This document shows, piece after piece, positions 16,285 through 24,432 of a stretch of DNA of 41,501 bases; the stretch's first letter is position 1, and every line of letters starts with the position of its first letter. The position numbers and the translations under genes were made by a program. Origin of the DNA: Leyella stercorea DSM 18206 (GTDB taxonomy: Bacteria > Bacteroidota > Bacteroidia > Bacteroidales > Bacteroidaceae). The stretch spans positions 1-41,501 of the forward strand of contig NZ_JH379419.1 in NCBI RefSeq assembly GCF_000235885.1. The letters are read 5' to 3'. The notes beneath the pieces are model-generated. The model had not been told where the DNA came from. It did not search any database and saw nothing but the letters and a program-made list of their open reading frames with translations.

Positions 16285-19278
16285 TTAGAATGTTAACTGT
16301 GCACCGAATGAGAACTGACGTGTGTTAGGATAGTTACCTACAGACAAGAATCCGTCAACCTCAGGATCGTAGCCACTATAGTTAGTGATGGTGAACAAGT
16401 TACGTGAAGCGAAGTAAACAGTAACACCCTTGAGGATGTGTGTAGCGTTCATCCACTGCTGTGGCAACTTGTAAGAGAGCTGCAAGAACTTCAGACGAAG
16501 GAAGTTTGCGTTCTCGAGCAAGTGGGTATCCATATGGCGCTGTGCGTTAGCTGCAGCGATTGTTGTAACATCGCCTGGCTTCTGCCACATATCGAACATC
16601 TTTGTGCTCTGGTTCCACTGTGTTGCGAAACTTGGGTTCTCGATAAAGTAACGCTCCTGGTTGATCATTGAGCGACCGAACACGCCAGCAAACTGCAACT
16701 CGAGTGTCAAGCCCTTCCAAGATGTGGTAGAGTTAAGACCGAACTGCCAAGGTGCGGAAACGTTCTTGCCTGTAAACACGCGGTTGTTCTCATCGTAAAC
16801 CTTTGTCTCGTTGCCGTACTTGTCGAGCCATACGTTCTGACCGTCAGCTGGGTCTACGTGGCTCCAACGTACCATATAGAACTCACCGTACGGGTGACCT
16901 ACCTTCAGCTTGGTATAGTCGCTCATAGCGTACTCGTCCTGACCGTTGAAGAGCTTCGTAATCTCGTTCTTTGTGTAGCTTACGTTTGCACTTACGTTCC
17001 AGTACAAATCCTTTGTGCTGAAGATATCGCATCCTACTGTAGCCTCGAAACCACGGTTGAAGAGCGAACCTACGTTAGCATAACGAGAGCCGAAACCTGT
17101 TGTATAAGATACCGGCACAGCAAGAATCATATCAACAGTCTTCTTGTCGAAGAACTCGAAGTTGTATGTAAATCTCTTGAACATGCGTCCAGAGAGTGCG
17201 AGGTTGAGGGTCTTAACCTTCTCCCAAGAGAGCTCTGAGTTGCGCGGATTAACAACGCCAAGACCTGCGACACCATTATAGTTGCCACTAACACCTGCAA
17301 GAGCTAATGCGAGGTTTGAAGAGATATTGGCATTACCGGTAACACCGTAAGAAGCCTTAACCTGCAACTCGTCAAGCCACTTCTTTGACGACTGCATAAA
17401 CTTCTCACCCGTTACGTTCCACATAATGGCAGCAGCACCGAATGTAGCCCACTGATGACCTTCTGCGAAGAGCGAAGAGCCGTCGCGACGACCTGAGAGG
17501 TCGAGGAAGTAGCGGTTGCCGTAAGCGTAGTTAGCCATTGCGAACCAAGAGTTGCGAGCCTCTTTTGTCTCAGAGTCGCCAGGAACACTGGCATAAGCCT
17601 GCACACCGCGCGACATAAGGAGGAGGCGGTTATCTGTAAGACCTGCCATACCTGCGCTGAATGCGGTAGTCTTGTCATTCATTGACTCCTGACCCAGGAG
17701 CACCGTAAAGTCGTGTACACGAGCAACATTAAACTTGTACTCAGCAGTGTTGGTAACCGTCCAACGATAGAAACGTGACATCGACTTGTTCACCTGACCA
17801 GTCGGGAAGATGTTATAGTCCTCGCCCTGAGTGCTGAGCTGCTTATAGAATGTGCGGTAGTCGTTGCAGTCGAGACCCAAAGACGAACGGATGTTCAATC
17901 CCTTAATCGGGCTGAGGTTAACGAACACGTTCTCGTTGATACGGATACGGTCGTTGTATGAAGGCTGCAACTCCGAGAGCCACTCCGGAGAGTAGACACC
18001 ACTCATATCATCATACTTGTGGAGTTTCTTACCATAGCCAGAGAATGTACCTTTCTCCATATCCACATCAAGCATTTCGTATGGGCTCTGTGTTGGCAGA
18101 TACATACGTGCAGCAAAAATCTTGTTGTACAAGCTGGTGCCCTGGCTGCCAAATGCTGTTGTATTGTTCTTTGTATAAGCAAGGTTGGTGTTAGAACCAA
18201 GCTTCAACCAATCGTTCACCTTGATTTCTACGTTAGCACGAACAGTCTCACGGCGCAAGCTTGAGTCGTCCATGATACCGTCTGCTTTGTAGTGACCGTA
18301 TGAGATAAGATAGTTGGCGTTAGATGTACCACCACGTACCGAAGCGTTGATGTTCACAGTAGGAGCTGAGCTACCGAAGAAGTAGTCGCGCCAGTTGGTA
18401 GAAACACCTGTCTTCTTGTAGAAGTTCTTCTTTGCAAGGTAACCAGCGTTGGTTGCGAGACTCGGGTTGACAATCTGCTGGAAGTCCAGCCACTGGTTAG
18501 CGTCCATCACCTCAGTCTTGTCACCTGCAAGCTGTGACATAGAGTAAGATGCAGAGATTGACACCTCAGGAGCCTGACCATACTTACCCTTCTTTGTTGT
18601 GATTACGATAACGCCATTGGCAGCGAGTGAACCGTAAACAGCTGTAGAAGAAGCGTCCTTGAGAACTGTAACATTCTCGATATCGTTAGGGTTAAGTGAG
18701 AGATATGTATTCTGAGATACCATTGAGCCATCAAGAATGTAGAGAGGTTCTGTGGCTGCATTGATAGAAGTAATACCACGAATACGCATTGAAGCGGTAG
18801 CTGAAGGATCACCCGAAGAGGTCATAACCTGCAAACCTGCCACCTGACCCTGAAGAGCGTCGGCAACGTTAGCAACCGGGCGATTTGAAAGCTTTTCCGA
18901 ATTAACAGTAGATACTGAACCTGCAATGGTACCAAGCTTACGAGCAGAACCATAACCCATTACAACCACCTCACCAAGCGCCTCGCTATCCGTATAGAGA
19001 GTCACCTTCATGCCGTCTTTTGCAGGCATTGTGGCTGTCTGCATACCAATATATGTAATGACGAGCTGTGTGCCCGGCTTTACATCGATTTTGAACTCAC
19101 CATCGAGGTTGGTGACAGCTCCCTTGTCTGTCTTGTCACCCTTGACCTTAACGGTGGCACCAATCACAGGTTCGCCGTCCTCACTTGAGACTACGAAACC
19201 CTTGACTGTGGTCTGTGCCAATGCCATTCCTATACTGAGGAAGAGGCAGGCAAGCATCATTGTCAGTCTTTTTTTCAT
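16285..19278 (-). CDS. SusC/RagA-family TonB-linked outer membrane protein
   Basis: Outer membrane importer of oligomers, powered by TonB and paired with SusD. Signal peptide 1-21 (ends MALAQ). A carboxypeptidase-regulatory-like domain follows (residues about 23-100: VKGFVVSSEDGEPVIGATV, DKGAVTNLDGEFKIDV). The plug domain has the SusC features DALQGQVAGLQVMTSSGDPS, MRIRGITSI, PLYILDG and VLKDASSTAVYG. The rest is a barrel ending in RQFSFGAQLTF. 997 residues is normal. First gene of the operon SusC-SusD-lipoprotein-C10 protease. Its leader is about 145 bases, and three phased repeats abut the promoter, so it is likely activated by a specific regulator not in this window. Confidence 0.96.
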   Translation of the reverse strand: MKKRLTMMLACLFLSIGMALAQTTVKGFVVSSEDGEPVIGATVKVKGDKTDKGAVTNLDGEFKIDVKPGTQLVITYIGMQTATMPAKDGMKVTLYTDSEALGEVVVMGYGSARKLGTIAGSVSTVNSEKLSNRPVANVADALQGQVAGLQVMTSSGDPSATASMRIRGITSINAATEPLYILDGSMVSQNTYLSLNPNDIENVTVLKDASSTAVYGSLAANGVIVITTKKGKYGQAPEVSISASYSMSQLAGDKTEVMDANQWLDFQQIVNPSLATNAGYLAKKNFYKKTGVSTNWRDYFFGSSAPTVNINASVRGGTSNANYLISYGHYKADGIMDDSSLRRETVRANVEIKVNDWLKLGSNTNLAYTKNNTTAFGSQGTSLYNKIFAARMYLPTQSPYEMLDVDMEKGTFSGYGKKLHKYDDMSGVYSPEWLSELQPSYNDRIRINENVFVNLSPIKGLNIRSSLGLDCNDYRTFYKQLSTQGEDYNIFPTGQVNKSMSRFYRWTVTNTAEYKFNVARVHDFTVLLGQESMNDKTTAFSAGMAGLTDNRLLLMSRGVQAYASVPGDSETKEARNSWFAMANYAYGNRYFLDLSGRRDGSSLFAEGHQWATFGAAAIMWNVTGEKFMQSSKKWLDELQVKASYGVTGNANISSNLALALAGVSGNYNGVAGLGVVNPRNSELSWEKVKTLNLALSGRMFKRFTYNFEFFDKKTVDMILAVPVSYTTGFGSRYANVGSLFNRGFEATVGCDIFSTKDLYWNVSANVSYTKNEITKLFNGQDEYAMSDYTKLKVGHPYGEFYMVRWSHVDPADGQNVWLDKYGNETKVYDENNRVFTGKNVSAPWQFGLNSTTSWKGLTLELQFAGVFGRSMINQERYFIENPSFATQWNQSTKMFDMWQKPGDVTTIAAANAQRHMDTHLLENANFLRLKFLQLSYKLPQQWMNATHILKGVTVYFASRNLFTITNYSGYDPEVDGFLSVGNYPNTRQFSFGAQLTF

Positions 19279-19429
19279 ATTAATTCTCTCTCTTTAAATT
19301 AATTAATTATTTATTATTTGATTTTATTCTTATCTGGTACGTCCTCGTATTCGTTAAGATAACATTATTCTACAAATACAAAACACATACAAAACACTAT
19401 GCGCTTAATGAAATTTTAAAACTCATTTG

Positions 19430-19461
19430 CAAATTTAATTAATAATTGTTTCCCAACCAAA
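19430..19461 (-). promoter_or_regulatory. Promoter of the SusC operon
   Basis: Minus strand: TTTG (19461-19458), 20-bp spacer, TAAATTTG (19437-19430), matching both Bacteroidetes elements. This predicts a leader of about 145 bases before the SusC ATG. Confidence 0.7.
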
Positions 19462-19520
19462 TATTTTAACTCAAAAAGCTATGTTTTAACACAAAAACGC
19501 TCCATTTCACATAAAAACGT
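19461..19520 (-). promoter_or_regulatory. Three 20-bp phased direct repeats at the SusC promoter
   Basis: Three head-to-tail 20-bp units (19461-19480, 19481-19500, 19501-19520) share plus-strand consensus TTTtaACncAAAAA; units 1 and 2 agree at 15 of 20 bases and units 2 and 3 at 13. They abut the -33 element on its upstream side, spaced about two helical turns, as expected for an activator binding as an array. Confidence 0.5.
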
Positions 19521-19770
19521 GATATTTTTCTTAATATTTATAAGTTTTTGCGAACTTAAAAAATCAAAATGACGCAATTATTCCGTTTGCCCAAACAATA
19601 TTATTATGATGTTTAGTTCGCGCACACACAAAACAATTTGACAATGCAGACACAAACAAGTGTCAAGACGACGTTTGAGTTTTCCGATATTTTGTCAACC
19701 GAAATATGGGGTTTTCAAACTCTAATGTGCTGCCCACGTCGTTTGATTGTAATGAGTATGTCATCGGACA
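19521..19770. other. AT-rich gap
   Basis: Within the 775-bp space between the SusC start and the M6 protease stop, this part holds no gene or element I can name. The 121-residue plus-strand frame over 19638-20003 is built from repeat sequence and lacks coding features. Confidence 0.5.
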
Positions 19771-19856
19771 GCGGACGGAATCCGATTGGGTGGCGGACGG
19801 AATCTGATCGGGCGGCGGACGGAAACCGATTGGGTGGCGGACGGAAACCGATAGAG
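19771..19856. repeat. 22-bp tandem repeat, about 3.9 copies
   Basis: Copies start at 19771, 19793, 19815 and 19837. The unit begins GCGGACGGAA and continues TCCGATTGGGTG, TCTGATCGGGCG or ACCGATTGGGTG. No gene covers it. Period equals that of the array at 251-354, although the units differ. Confidence 0.9.
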
Positions 19857-19939
19857 AAAACGCTGAGTAATAGAAACAATATAGCCGCCGGACATGCGGT
19901 TATGTCCAACGGCTACACATTATTATATATAAGGTCTTC

Positions 19940-20050
19940 AAGGGGGTGCACTTGTCTCAAGTGCACCAACAAAACTGTTAAGGTGCCAATATCCTTTCTG
20001 TAGTTAACATTCTTGCTCTGTTGGTGCACTTGAGACAAGTGCACCCCCTT
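19940..20050. repeat. 32-bp perfect inverted repeat with palindromic arms
   Basis: Arms at 19940-19971 and 20019-20050 are exact reverse complements and flank 47 bases. Each arm also contains its own palindrome, GGTGCACTTG-TCT-CAAGTGCACC. The right arm ends three bases before the M6 protease stop codon. It could be a transcription terminator, or a small non-coding mobile unit with these ends; there is no transposase. Confidence 0.85.
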
Positions 20051-20053
20051 AAT

Positions 20054-21802
20054 TTACTTTACGATCTTCTTGCCTCCAACGACGTAGATACCCTTGCCAA
20101 GTGCTGAGGCATCGGTGCCGAGGTAGCGACCGTCGATGCTGTAGATGCGGTTGTCTGCCGTCTTCTTGGCTACAGTAACGCCGTTGATGCCGTCAACGAC
20201 ACCGTTGAATGTGTTGTCGATGACATTGTTGGCATCGCCACCGCAAACCAAGAACGAGATAGAACCCTTCGAACGCTTTATCTGAGTGATAGGAATACCG
20301 AGCGCGTAGGAGTTGTCAGAATTCTTGGTGTAGAGCTTTGCAGCCGGTTCCGACTCGTCGGTGAACTCGTCGTTCATCGTCACGCCCTTCACCTCATACG
20401 GATAGAGGTCGCCCTGTAGCGAGTATTGAGTGTTCTCGCGCGAGCCGTCGGCGTTTACAACCGTGCAGCACTGTATCTTCTCGGCGCTCGAGTTGACGCT
20501 GTTGTTAGCCCAACGCGACGGAACATAGTTGACGTGCACGATGAGCAGACCGTTGCTTCCATAGAGTCCCTTATCCCAACCGGTGTTCTGACGGTTCTCC
20601 ATGAGGAAGTACTCGTTGGTGTTCTTGTAGTTGTACATGATGAATGGGCGTCCGTAGTCGGATACCGACTTCATGTCCTTCACCGTTGCCGGATCAATAA
20701 GCTCTATCGCCTCCACCCAACCGGCGTAGATACGCTCGAAGGCGGTGTAGTTGCAGGGCACGAAGCCGTTGCCGTTGTATGAGCCCTGATCCATCACGTC
20801 GAAGACTGACATACCATAACCGCCACCGCCGGTTGTGTCGTACATATCGGCAAAGCCGAGACAGTGGGAGAACTCGTGGCAGATGGTACCGATGCCTGCG
20901 GAGATATATCTGCTTGAGCCCTGCGTTTCTGGCTGCAGCTCGTTGGCGCAGGCGTATGTGTTTATCTTACCTGTAGAATAAGAGAGCACACCGCAGGGCC
21001 AGTAGCGCAACTCCGACTCGTGCGGCCAGACAGTGCCGGCAGAGCCGCCCGATGCCTGGCCTAAGCCTGCATAGAGGAAGAACACCTGGTCGGCTTCGCC
21101 GTCACCGTCCCAGTCGTAGTCCTTCAGGTTCACCTTATCCTGGATGCCGTCGCAAGCCTCCTTAATCATCTCGTAGACCTTCTCGTCCTTCTGATATGCT
21201 CCGTCATTACCATAGTAGCCATAGTTCTTTGACATCGTGACAGGACCTACCACGTCGAAGTCGAGCTCGAACTGTCCATTTGACTGTGCGAGGAAGTAGT
21301 CGCGCACGCTGCCTACGTAGCCTTCTTCTTCGTCGGAGAAGTCTTTACCGTTGATTACATTCTTATAGTACTCGAGGTCGTGTCCGTCGGCGAACTTCTT
21401 GTTCTTGAAGTCGACGAGCACCACAAGACCTTTCTTCACACCTTTGTATGTAATATGGTCGCCACCGAGTCCGCGCATCTTGTCGTCGGCACCCTTCAGC
21501 GAGTTCTTCACACGTGCGAGGCGTGCCACACGTCCCTGCTCTGCTCTTGCACGACGTGCGGCAGCGGCAGGTTTCTGCGCTTCGAGGTCGAACGCCTCGA
21601 ACACATTCTCGTCAGCAGTAGCACGATAAGCCGTTCCGTCGGTGCCTTCCCACCAACTCAGGTACTCGTCACCACGCAGCTCCACCGACACCTGTGTGCC
21701 ATTGGTGAGCGTGATAACCTTCTGCAGCTTCTTTGCCGGTACGGCATTGGCTGCGGCGCCGAATGCGAAGAGCATTGACAGCATCAAGTAAAGTTTCTTC
21801 AT
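20054..21802 (-). CDS. Secreted M6-family metalloprotease with T9SS-like tail
   Basis: Extracellular zinc endopeptidase of the M6 (immune inhibitor A-like) family, 582 residues. Signal peptide 1-20 (GAAANA), prodomain about 21-115 rich in Ala/Arg, catalytic domain from about 120. The zinc motif is complete: H309-E310-F-S-H313-C-L-G316-F-A-D319, then the DVMDQGSY region. DYDWDGDGEAD (228-238) looks like a calcium loop. The C-terminus (SIDGRYLG...KGIYVV) is a Type 9 secretion-type tail, close to that of the C10 protease nearby. It has its own promoter, so it is not part of the SusC operon, but shared export and neighbourhood suggest joint action on proteins. Confidence 0.93.
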   Translation of the reverse strand: MKKLYLMLSMLFAFGAAANAVPAKKLQKVITLTNGTQVSVELRGDEYLSWWEGTDGTAYRATADENVFEAFDLEAQKPAAAARRARAEQGRVARLARVKNSLKGADDKMRGLGGDHITYKGVKKGLVVLVDFKNKKFADGHDLEYYKNVINGKDFSDEEEGYVGSVRDYFLAQSNGQFELDFDVVGPVTMSKNYGYYGNDGAYQKDEKVYEMIKEACDGIQDKVNLKDYDWDGDGEADQVFFLYAGLGQASGGSAGTVWPHESELRYWPCGVLSYSTGKINTYACANELQPETQGSSRYISAGIGTICHEFSHCLGFADMYDTTGGGGYGMSVFDVMDQGSYNGNGFVPCNYTAFERIYAGWVEAIELIDPATVKDMKSVSDYGRPFIMYNYKNTNEYFLMENRQNTGWDKGLYGSNGLLIVHVNYVPSRWANNSVNSSAEKIQCCTVVNADGSRENTQYSLQGDLYPYEVKGVTMNDEFTDESEPAAKLYTKNSDNSYALGIPITQIKRSKGSISFLVCGGDANNVIDNTFNGVVDGINGVTVAKKTADNRIYSIDGRYLGTDASALGKGIYVVGGKKIVK

Positions 21803-21853
21803 TTTAGATATTTTGATTGTTGTTTATTGCAATATGCAGAACACTATTCGCAG

Positions 21854-21885
21854 CAAAATTACTCAAATTGTTGCAAAATGACAAA
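21854..21885 (-). promoter_or_regulatory. Promoter of the M6 protease gene
   Basis: Minus strand: TTTG (21885-21882), 20-bp spacer, TAATTTTG (21861-21854). Both elements fit the Bacteroidetes consensus, about 50 bases before the start codon. Confidence 0.7.
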
Positions 21886-22040
21886 CATAGCGGTTTATTA
21901 TTTCAATATTTGCTACATTTTTAACAATAAAAGACTCCCACATGTTTCGCAGACCAGCACAGATGCTTTGTATTCGAAAGTTCTGTGTAAATCTGCGGAA
22001 TCTGTGGGAGTCATTATCCTAATTCCGTGAATTCTGTGGG

Positions 22041-22275
22041 AGATTGTTTTTCCCACGGAACATACGGAATTCACAGAACATTCTGATCGTCGTTTCTGTG
22101 AATTCCGTGGGAGTATATCTCAGCAGAAAGTTCTGTGAATTCTGCGAGTTCTGTGGGAGATTGTTTTTTCCCACGGAACACACGGAATTCACAGAACATT
22201 CTGATCGTCGTTTCTGTGAATTCCGTGGGAGTATATCTCAGCAGAAAGTTCTGTGAATTCTGCGAGTTCTGTGGG
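22041..22275. repeat. Tandem duplication of a 118-bp hairpin unit
   Basis: Copy 1 spans 22041-22157 and copy 2 spans 22158-22275; they differ by one extra T and one T-to-C change. Each copy contains an inverted repeat CGGAATTCACAGAA / TTCTGTGAATTCCG (22065-22078 and 22094-22107 in copy 1). Degenerate relatives of the TTCTGTGAATTC motif extend left to about 21940. The unit ends directly at the stop codon of the NagB-like gene. The rest of the 476-bp gap (21803-22278) has only the M6 promoter. Confidence 0.9.
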
Positions 22276-22278
22276 AGA

Positions 22279-24264
22279 TTACGGGTTATAGCGCACGAAT
22301 GCTTCCATTGCCTCGTAGCAAGCCAAGCCGAGACTATGATAGAGTTCGGCAGTGGCGTGGTTGCGGTCTTCGGCACGCTGCCAGAAGAGTCGCTCGTCGT
22401 TGCCGAGGAATGGTGCACTCTCCATCTGCGATGAGTGTTTGAGGATGCAGTTGCGTTTGCCGCGAAGCTCCTCCGGCGACATCGGCACGCACATCTCGAT
22501 GTTCTCGATTTCCCACTCTGCCCATGCACCACGGTACATCCAGATGCGGCAGTCGTCGAGCCACTTCGCACCAGCCTCCTTCTCGAGGTCGATGGCAGCC
22601 ATGACAGCATCGGTACACTTGCGGTGAGTGCCGTGTGGGTCGGCGAGGTCGCCGGCTACGTATATCTGGTGAGGTTTAACCTGCTGAAGCAGTTCGCGAA
22701 CGATGTTCACATCCGCCTCGCCCATCGGCAGCTTCTCAATCTTGCCCGACTCATAGAACGGCAGGTCGAGGAAGTGGACGTGGTCGAGCGGTATACCGTT
22801 GTATGTGCAGGCGGTGCGTGCCTCACCACGGCGTATGAGTCCCTTGATGGTGCGCACCTCCGGGGTGTCCATATCGCTCGGCTTCTTCTGTGCGAAGAAC
22901 TCCTTGATGTCGCCGTACATCTTCTTTATCACCTCGTCCTTGTTGTCGCAGAAGAGCTGGTTGTAGCCGTTGACGAAGTGCATGAAGCGTGTCACCTCCT
23001 CGTCGCCGACAGCGATGTTGCCCGATGTCTGATAAGCCACATGCACGTCGTGGTTCTGCTGAACGAGTCGACGGATTGTGCCACCCATCGAGATTACGTC
23101 GTCGTCGGGGTGCGGCGAGAATACTATCACGCGCTTCTGTGCCGGCAGTGCACGCTCCGGGCGGTTGGTGTCGTCGGCGTTCGGTTTGCCGCCAGGCCAG
23201 CCGGTGATGGTGTGCTGCAGGTCGTTGAATATCTTTATGTTGCAGTTGTAAGCCGAGCCAAAGAGGGCGAGCAGGTCAGAGAGTCCGTTCTCGTTATAGT
23301 CCTTGTTGGTGAGCTTGAGGATTGGCTTCTGCACGAGCTGGCAGAGCCAAACCACTGCGGCGCGTATCGTCTTGTCGGTCCACTCGCAGTTGGTCACGAG
23401 CCACGGGTGAACGATGCGTGTGAGCTTGCTGGCTGCTGCGAGGTCGATAACGAACTTAGCGTCGTTGTGTGTCTGTACGAACGATGCTGGCACGGTGTCG
23501 GTGATGCCACCCTCTACTATCTTCTGCACCACCTCCGACTTCTCCTCGCCCCATGCAGTGAGGAACATCTTGTGAGCGGAGAGCAGGGTGTGGATACCCA
23601 TTGTGATAGAGCACGGCGGCACCTGGTCGAGTGTGCCGAAGCTGTTGCTCATCTCCTCGCGTGCGGTCTGATCGATGAGGATGATGCGGCTCTGCGAGGC
23701 GAGACTTGAGCCTGGCTCGTTGGCAGCGATGTTACCCATGCGTCCGATGCCGAGCAGAGCGATGTCGATGCCGCCCTCTGCAGCGATGAGCTGCTCGTAG
23801 GCGCGACAGTGTTCGAACACGTCGTCCTGTGCGATTGAGCCGTCGGGGGTGTGGATGTTCTCTGCCTTCACGTCTACATGATCGAGGAAGCGATGACGCA
23901 ACTGGTTGATGGCACTCTGTGCGCAGTTCTTATCGAGTGGGAAGTACTCGTATGCGTTGAACACGACCACGTTGTCGAAACTCAAGCCTGCCTCGTGGCG
24001 ATGTATGAGTTCCTCGTAGATGGGGTTCAACGACAGACCGGTGCCAAGGGCGAGCACGCACTTCTTGCCGGCAGCCTTTGCACGTTTGATTTCTGACTCT
24101 ACAACGTCTGCGATTACCTTTGCACCCTCCTCTACCTTCGGGTAGATATCGGTGAAGAGTTTCTCACAACGTGTCATTTCGGAGCGCTCAACTGCCGTGC
24201 GAGGGCGATAGTACTGCTCCGGTACCTTATTTAATACAATCTGCGAACTTAAATTAAGTTTCAT
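22279..24264 (-). CDS. NagB-like / PIG-L deacetylase fusion
   Basis: Cytoplasmic two-domain protein of 661 residues, known in Bacteroides as glucosamine-6-phosphate deaminase-like. Residues about 30-340 have the NagB sugar isomerase fold (LALGTGLSLNPIYEEL), but active-site positions differ: the usual DEY is FNAYEYFPL (102-110) and the usual GxDGHIAFNEP is GRMGNIAANEP (174-184), so only the last glutamate (E183) remains. Residues about 375-600 are a PIG-L/LmbE-type zinc deacetylase with HPDDD (385-389) and DPHGTHRKC. The working activity is therefore probably N-deacetylation of a sugar conjugate, with the NagB half binding a sugar phosphate. It lies 168 bases after the GH92 gene and may share its transcript. 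Confidence 0.9.
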   Translation of the reverse strand: MKLNLSSQIVLNKVPEQYYRPRTAVERSEMTRCEKLFTDIYPKVEEGAKVIADVVESEIKRAKAAGKKCVLALGTGLSLNPIYEELIHRHEAGLSFDNVVVFNAYEYFPLDKNCAQSAINQLRHRFLDHVDVKAENIHTPDGSIAQDDVFEHCRAYEQLIAAEGGIDIALLGIGRMGNIAANEPGSSLASQSRIILIDQTAREEMSNSFGTLDQVPPCSITMGIHTLLSAHKMFLTAWGEEKSEVVQKIVEGGITDTVPASFVQTHNDAKFVIDLAAASKLTRIVHPWLVTNCEWTDKTIRAAVVWLCQLVQKPILKLTNKDYNENGLSDLLALFGSAYNCNIKIFNDLQHTITGWPGGKPNADDTNRPERALPAQKRVIVFSPHPDDDVISMGGTIRRLVQQNHDVHVAYQTSGNIAVGDEEVTRFMHFVNGYNQLFCDNKDEVIKKMYGDIKEFFAQKKPSDMDTPEVRTIKGLIRRGEARTACTYNGIPLDHVHFLDLPFYESGKIEKLPMGEADVNIVRELLQQVKPHQIYVAGDLADPHGTHRKCTDAVMAAIDLEKEAGAKWLDDCRIWMYRGAWAEWEIENIEMCVPMSPEELRGKRNCILKHSSQMESAPFLGNDERLFWQRAEDRNHATAELYHSLGLACYEAMEAFVRYNP

Positions 24265-24299
24265 AATGATTATTTTTTTAGTTGAAAAAGTTTAATTAT

Positions 24300-24420
24300 T
24301 GGTGAGATGGTGGTGTGATGTTGAGATGTTGAGATGTTGATATATGTAATGTAATGTAATGTCACCACCTCAACATCTCACCACAACAACATTCTACACT
24401 CACCACATCAACATCTCAAC
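24300..24420. repeat. Low-complexity inverted repeats after GH92
   Basis: The gap between GH92 and the NagB-like gene is made of GTTGAGAT direct repeats, then ATGTA repeats, then complementary CAACATCTCA copies. It can fold into a long imperfect hairpin and may terminate or weaken transcription from GH92 into the NagB-like gene. Confidence 0.65.
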
Positions 24421-24432
24421 ACAACAACATTC

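Noticed and set aside
19638..20003. 121-residue plus-strand frame between SusC and M6 protease
   Set aside because: Much of it is the 22-bp tandem repeat and the inverted repeat arm; the protein is low complexity without promoter or family features.
22071..22610. 179-residue minus-strand frame with repeated EFTE/NSQNF segments
   Set aside because: The repetition comes from the 118-bp DNA repeat, and the rest overlaps the NagB-like gene in another frame.
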